DNA of 9,319 nucleotides, from the NCBI GenBank assembly GCA_039961635.1, contig JABRWB010000017.1:1-9319 (forward strand), given 5' to 3'. The stretch comes from a bacterium (lineage in GTDB: Bacteria > 4484-113 > JAGGVC01). Under the pieces are notes generated by a model. That model had not been told where the DNA came from and searched no databases. It worked only from the letters and a program-made list of their open reading frames with translations. This document shows positions 5,877 to 9,319 of this stretch, in pieces; the stretch's first letter is position 1, and each line of letters starts with the position of its first letter. The position numbers and the translations under genes were made by a program.

Positions 5877-6449
5877 GTGGCCGACACGGTTCTCCTCGTT
5901 CTGGTCGTGCTTGTGGGCCTTGGATGGGTCGTGTTCGCCGCGGCGGTGCTGGGGCTTCTCCGGGAGCTTTCGCCGCGCCTGAAACGGCTGTCCGCGCTGA
6001 TGGACAAGGCCGAGAGCTTTCTCGTCAAGGCCGATGAAGAGCGGCTGCTTTCGAGGGCCGGCGCGATTTTGGCCGAGGTCGAGACCGCGGCGGCCGAGAT
6101 GAAGGCGCGGCTGGTGCAAATGGAGCCTCTGCTCGCGAAGGGGCCGGAAATCCAGTCGCAGGTGATCGGTGCGGCGGGCGGGTTGAATACCCTGCTCGCG
6201 GAAGTGAATTCGAGCGGGCTGGCGGCGGAGCTTAAATCGCTTCTGGCCAATGCTGGAGAAGCGGTGGACCGGCTGAAAAGCGTGCTGTCCGATCTTGACG
6301 ACGCGGTCGGCAAGGCGAAAGCGGCCCGCGACGCTGTGAGCGAGGGAATCCAGAGTACCCGCGAGAAGGTGGAGGATGCCATAACGCTGATCGGCGGCGT
6401 CAAGGCTGGAATCGCGGCGGGGCTCCGGGCGCTTACGGGCAGGGATTAA
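5877..6449 (+). CDS. YtxG/DUF948-like membrane-anchored coiled-coil protein
   Basis: The 190-residue product has one N-terminal TM helix (about 5-28) and then a long, charged, alanine-rich helical region (about 29-185) with heptad-like hydrophobic spacing, interrupted near PEIQSQVIGAAGG (90-102). This matches the DUF948/YtxG plan, and the following gene is YtxH-like, as in the ytxG-ytxH arrangement of Bacillus. The helical part probably faces the cytosol or the periphery of the membrane. GTG 5877 is chosen as start because the -10 hexamer ends six bases before it and the TM helix begins at once. A longer frame from TTG 5781 would run through the promoter and add a peptide with no coherent fold. 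It heads a four-gene run. Its precise role is not established here; envelope or stress function is inferred from the family. Confidence 0.75.
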   Translation: MADTVLLVLVVLVGLGWVVFAAAVLGLLRELSPRLKRLSALMDKAESFLVKADEERLLSRAGAILAEVETAAAEMKARLVQMEPLLAKGPEIQSQVIGAAGGLNTLLAEVNSSGLAAELKSLLANAGEAVDRLKSVLSDLDDAVGKAKAARDAVSEGIQSTREKVEDAITLIGGVKAGIAAGLRALTGRD

Positions 6450-6500
6450 TCATTTTGCGGGTAGTAAACGGTGGTAAGGGGTTTCCAAGGAGGAACTGAA

Positions 6501-6881
6501 ATGAGTGAACACAACGACGATTTCAGCAGGAATTTGGGTGCGATGCTTGCGGGCTTCGGTGTCGGGATGCTTGTTGGAAGCATCCTGGGACTTCTGTTCG
6601 CGCCCAAGAGCGGCCGGGAATTGCGCGCCGAGCTGTACGAACGCGGCGAGGAATACTACGGCAAGGCCAAAGAAGGCGTTATCGGTGCGTACGAGGTGAG
6701 CCGCGAAAAGCTCAAGGATGCTTACAAGCAGTCCATCGACGCTCTCGACGCGGCGTACGGCACCACGAAGGAATTCACGAAAGAAAAGCTTGCCAAAGTG
6801 AAGGAAGCCGTGGCAGAGGGAGTCCAGGCCGCCAAGGAGCAAATCGCAAAGAAAGCCAAGACCGAGGGCGGCGAAGCATAG
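6501..6881 (+). CDS. YtxH-domain protein
   Basis: This 126-residue protein has a Gly-rich TM helix (about 13-33) followed directly by GLLFAPKSGRELRAEL (30-45), the hallmark of the YtxH family (a membrane glycine-zipper segment with the L-x-APxSG turn). The remainder (46-122) is a lysine/glutamate-rich amphipathic helix resembling apolipoprotein-like or LEA-like helices. A strong SD, AAGGAGG at 6487-6493, sits seven bases before the ATG, so a longer start at 6471 is rejected. It lies 51 nt after the YtxG-like gene and 12 nt before the ATP-grasp gene, on one strand with no promoter between. Family members are often general-stress or envelope proteins, but the molecular role is unknown. Confidence 0.85.
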   Translation: MSEHNDDFSRNLGAMLAGFGVGMLVGSILGLLFAPKSGRELRAELYERGEEYYGKAKEGVIGAYEVSREKLKDAYKQSIDALDAAYGTTKEFTKEKLAKVKEAVAEGVQAAKEQIAKKAKTEGGEA

Positions 6882-6893
6882 GGGCGCCGGCAA

Positions 6894-7850
6894 TTGAGCA
6901 AAGCTGCGCCGCGATCCGGCGGCGGTGAAAAAAGCGCAATCGTCCTTACGCGCAATCCGTACTTGTACACGGTTCGAAAGTTCGCGTCCGCGTGCGCGAG
7001 GCGCGGCTGGAAGTGCGAGGTTATCGATCCCTTTCTGTGCGGCGCGCGCATCGGAGCGGCAAATGGGGGGGGAATCAATTACGAGGGAAAACCGCTTTCA
7101 CCGGATTTGGTTTTCAACCGGCTGGCTTCCCTGGCAAGCGATTATTCGGTTGCCATCGCGGCGGAGCTTGAGTCCCGCGGCTCGCTCGTCATCAATCCCG
7201 CGGCGCCCACCGACAAATACCGCAACAAGTATTCCGCACTGAAAAGACTGGAGGAAGCGGAGCTGCGCGTCCCGGAGACCGCGCTTGTACGCGTCGGGCA
7301 GGACATAAACGCGGCGATCGATTCTCTCGGCGGGCCGCCGGTCGTGCTCAAATACGTGCGCGGCAGCCAGGGTCTCGGCGTGATATTCGGCGAGAGTTAC
7401 GACGCCGTGACGAGCATCATCGAGAGCCTGAACCTCATTCAGTACGACACCGTGCTCCAGCGATATTACCCGCAGGCGAAGGAACTCGATCTGCGCATTC
7501 TTGTGCTGGGCGGCAAGGCGATCGCGGGCGCGCGGCGCGTGGCATCGGCCGACGATTTCAGAAGCAATTTTCACCGGGGCGGGATGCTGTATCGCTACGA
7601 TATCCCGGACGATATCGCGGAGATGGCGGTGCGCGCGTCGGACGCGATGGGACTTTATTTCGCGGGCGTGGACATAATCGGCGGTCCGGACGGACCGATC
7701 GTTCTGGAGGTGAACCTGTCGCCCGGATTCGAGGGGATGGACCAGGTGCACGGCCGCGACATTGCGGAGGAATTGTGCGAATGGGCGGCGGCACAATTGG
7801 AAAAAAGAATCGGAGATAACCAATGTCCGACACCGTCAAGCTTCCGATAG
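6894..7850 (+). CDS. RimK-like ATP-grasp ligase
   Basis: The 318-residue enzyme belongs to the ATP-grasp superfamily, which joins a carboxylate to an amine via an acyl phosphate with ATP. The RimK-like marks are VVLKYVRGSQGLGV (150-163, nucleotide-binding lysine K153 and glycine loop), KELDLRILVLGGKAIAGARR (196-215), FRSNFHRGG (222-230) and GVDIIGGPDGPIVLEVNLSPGFEG (split, 258-281; metal ligands E272 and N274). An N-terminal Rossmann-like part covers about 15-105. RimK relatives add glutamate to proteins, cofactors or small acids, and the substrate here cannot be read from sequence. Start is TTG 6894, 12 nt after the YtxH stop, with AGGGG nine bases upstream. Its last 28 bases overlap the C45 gene. 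A run of eight G's (7065-7072) encodes part of NGGGIN. It is cytosolic. Confidence 0.9.
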   Translation: MSKAAPRSGGGEKSAIVLTRNPYLYTVRKFASACARRGWKCEVIDPFLCGARIGAANGGGINYEGKPLSPDLVFNRLASLASDYSVAIAAELESRGSLVINPAAPTDKYRNKYSALKRLEEAELRVPETALVRVGQDINAAIDSLGGPPVVLKYVRGSQGLGVIFGESYDAVTSIIESLNLIQYDTVLQRYYPQAKELDLRILVLGGKAIAGARRVASADDFRSNFHRGGMLYRYDIPDDIAEMAVRASDAMGLYFAGVDIIGGPDGPIVLEVNLSPGFEGMDQVHGRDIAEELCEWAAAQLEKRIGDNQCPTPSSFR

Positions 7851-8941
7851 TCATCCTTTCCGGGACTCCCAGGGAAATGGGACGCGCACTGGGCGCGCAG
7901 TTCCGCGAGCATATACATGAGATTTACGCGACGCGGCTCGCGCGGCTTGTCGAGCACTGCGCGGAGGGGGGAGTGGAAATGGACGAGGCGGGCGCGCTGG
8001 CCGCGGCCGCCGAATGCCTGCCCGCAGTCCGCGACTACAATCCCGACGCGATCGAGGAGCTTGTCGGAATCGCCGCCGCCGCGGGTATGGATCTGCCGCA
8101 GGTGTGGCTTCTGGGCGCGTACACGGATTTGCGCGACTATTGCAGGTTCGGGAAGGAATCCGCCGCGCGGCCAAAAGACGGCGCCACATCCCCCCCTTCG
8201 GATTCCGGCGCGGAGTGCAGCGGATTCTTCGCCGGCGCGGACGCGACCGCGGACGGCAACGTCCTTATCGGCCAGACTTGGGATTTGGGCACCGAGGACA
8301 TGGAGCACGTCATCGCCTGCCACCGCAAGCCGGCCGATGCCCCCGAGTGCTGGACTATCACAGTGACCGGCGCGCTGCCGATGATCGGAATGAACGAGTG
8401 CGGCATTTCGTGCTGTACGAACAATCTGGAGCCGGGCGATGTGCGTCCGGGCGTCGGTTATCTCGATATCCTCTCGAGCATTTTGCGATGCGATAATCTT
8501 TCGGACGCGACCGACGCGGTTATTTCCGCCCCCCGAATAAGCGGCCACAACTACCTTCTCGCGGACGGCACCGGCCTTGCTGTTGACATCGAGACCACCG
8601 GCCGCCGGCACGCCGCCTTTCCGCTCACACGCGGCGTCTTCGTCCACACCAACCATTACGTCGACCCGGAGCTTGCGCCGCTGGAGCGCGTCGCCTCGCC
8701 GTCTTCCGTTCCGCGGCGGCTGCGGATGCACACGCTTCTGCAGTCGCGGCTCGGCAAAATCGACGCCGAATCGGTGAAGGCGATTTATTCCGACCGCACT
8801 GGCGAGTTCCATATCAACCGCTACGACTGCGACGGGATGAGCACGAACGCGTGCCTGATAATGTCGCCCGTGCAGCGCAGGATGTGGATGTGCCGCGCCC
8901 AGGCCGACCGCGGCGAGTGGCTGGACGTGGAGATTGCGTAG
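7823..8941 (+). CDS. C45-family autoproteolytic acyltransferase/Ntn hydrolase
   Basis: The 372-residue product resembles the peptidase C45 / acyl-CoA:6-aminopenicillanate acyltransferase family. These are Ntn hydrolases that cleave themselves before a cysteine, which then becomes the nucleophile for amide cleavage or acyl transfer. Evidence is GTPREMGRALGAQFREHI (14-31), the likely nucleophile C132 in GAECSGFFAGAD with GNVLIGQTWDL (145-155) behind it, GMNECGISCCTNNL (189-202), GHNYLLADGTG (241-251) and HTNHYVDP (275-282). Residues 111-130 are a low-complexity, Ser/Pro-rich stretch just before the predicted cleavage point. No signal peptide is seen, so it probably acts in the cytosol. GGAGA at 7812-7816 precedes the ATG by six bases. 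The 28-nt overlap with the ATP-grasp gene implies coupled translation and a shared substrate. The family call is good; the substrate is unknown. Confidence 0.85.
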   Translation: MSDTVKLPIVILSGTPREMGRALGAQFREHIHEIYATRLARLVEHCAEGGVEMDEAGALAAAAECLPAVRDYNPDAIEELVGIAAAAGMDLPQVWLLGAYTDLRDYCRFGKESAARPKDGATSPPSDSGAECSGFFAGADATADGNVLIGQTWDLGTEDMEHVIACHRKPADAPECWTITVTGALPMIGMNECGISCCTNNLEPGDVRPGVGYLDILSSILRCDNLSDATDAVISAPRISGHNYLLADGTGLAVDIETTGRRHAAFPLTRGVFVHTNHYVDPELAPLERVASPSSVPRRLRMHTLLQSRLGKIDAESVKAIYSDRTGEFHINRYDCDGMSTNACLIMSPVQRRMWMCRAQADRGEWLDVEIA

Positions 8942-8968
8942 GGGCGAACGCCAATTTCAGGCGGGACA

Positions 8969-8989
8969 CGGGCGGGATGGAACCGCCCG
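8969..8989. terminator. 7-bp hairpin between convergent genes, possible terminator
   Basis: CGGGCGG (8969-8975) pairs with CCGCCCG (8983-8989) over a 7-nt loop in the 64-bp gap between the C45 stop and the stop of the opposing right-edge gene. No T-tract follows on either strand, so it may stop transcription weakly or only with a protein factor. Confidence 0.4.
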
Positions 8990-9005
8990 CTCCCGGGATT
9001 AACGG

Positions 9006-9319
9006 CTATACGTCAAAGCTAAGCAATCCGATTGGAAAGACGCTTTTTATGAATTCGGAGTACTCAATCTCCCAATACATGCAAGCGTATTCAACGGAAA
9101 TGTAAAAGGGAAGCTTCACGGTTATCAAGCCTGCGTGATCCCCCATATACGCGTTGCGCAGAACAAGATTTTCTGCCTCGAGAAAATCGTGCGCTCTTTT
9201 GGAGCCTAGCGAATACGGATAGCGGAAATCCACGAATACTTCCCGGTCAATCACCGGATACTCGTTGCCGGAAATCGGATCGCGGTACATTTTGGTCGGG
9301 CGCAATGCAGCTTCCGAAA
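9006..9319 (-). CDS. Unrecognised protein, 5' end beyond the window (partial)
   Basis: At least 103 residues are encoded and the frame stays open to the right edge, so the true start may be outside the window. Inside it the candidates are TTG 9305 and ATG 9290, neither with a clear SD. I recognise no family. The product is rich in Tyr, Phe and acidic residues (RDPISGNEYPVIDREVFVDF; later VEYACMYWEIEYSEF) and looks like a small mixed alpha/beta soluble domain with no TM segment. Base composition is clearly less GC-rich than the rest of the window, with many A/T-ending codons, which suggests recent acquisition or a different expression class. It converges on the C45 gene. A toxin-immunity or other accessory role would be speculation. 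Confidence 0.6.
   Translation of the reverse strand, partial: SEAALRPTKMYRDPISGNEYPVIDREVFVDFRYPYSLGSKRAHDFLEAENLVLRNAYMGDHAGLITVKLPFYISVEYACMYWEIEYSEFIKSVFPIGLLSFDV

Noticed and set aside
6437-6444. GGGCAGGG, a match to the KOPS pattern GGGNAGGG read by FtsK in E. coli.
   Set aside because: I noticed only one on the + strand and one reverse match near 1185; eight-base GC-rich matches are expected here, and the KOPS of this organism is unknown.
6471-6500. Earlier GTG start for the YtxH protein.
   Set aside because: The strong AAGGAGG at 6487-6493 is placed correctly for ATG 6501, inside the would-be extension.
7655-8812. A 385-codon open frame on the - strand.
   Set aside because: Shadow of the C45 and ATP-grasp genes, which show family motifs; the product is low-complexity Arg-rich sequence.

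Overview
The window is a compact, GC-rich bacterial chromosomal segment, roughly 60-65% GC by eye. The evidence is bacterial Shine-Dalgarno sites, sigma70-type promoters, a full-length FtsK translocase, a YtxG/YtxH-type gene pair and several GTG/TTG starts. I could not assign a phylum. There are no rRNA or tRNA genes, insertion sequences, CRISPR arrays or phage genes. Apart from its right edge it reads as core chromosome.

Layout. (1) 1-1658, + strand: the last codons of an upstream gene, then a PP2C-family phosphatase (TTG start) whose N-terminal half looks like a degenerate protein kinase. (2) 1678-2757, + strand: a short promoter region, a predicted leaderless gene for an 80-residue two-TM protein, and an overlapping sirtuin gene of the CobB/SIRT5 type. 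(3) 2774-5674, - strand: ftsK followed by a small gene of unknown function carrying a twice-repeated motif. This operon converges on the sirtuin gene. (4) 5675-5876: a 202-bp, AT-richer divergent intergenic region with the ftsK promoter, a perfect DnaA-box match, a 7-bp inverted repeat and a second predicted leaderless promoter. (5) 5877-8941, + strand: a compact run of a YtxG/DUF948-like membrane coiled-coil protein, a YtxH-like protein, a RimK-like ATP-grasp ligase and a C45-family Ntn hydrolase/acyltransferase, the last two overlapping by 28 nt. (6) 9006-9319, - strand: an unrecognised gene of visibly lower GC, cut by the window edge.

How the genes may work together. Region 1 points to reversible Ser/Thr phosphorylation, region 2 to NAD-dependent lysine deacylation, region 3 to chromosome segregation at division. 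In region 5 two small envelope proteins precede an amide-bond-making and an amide-bond-breaking/transferring enzyme, which could form a conjugation/deconjugation pair. That functional link is inference.

The most interesting signals are: two promoters with extended -10 elements, each exactly six bases from a GTGGCCGA start (predicted leaderless mRNAs); the pseudokinase-PP2C fusion; the ATP-grasp/C45 pair; the DnaA box beside the ftsK promoter; and the repeat protein co-directional with ftsK.
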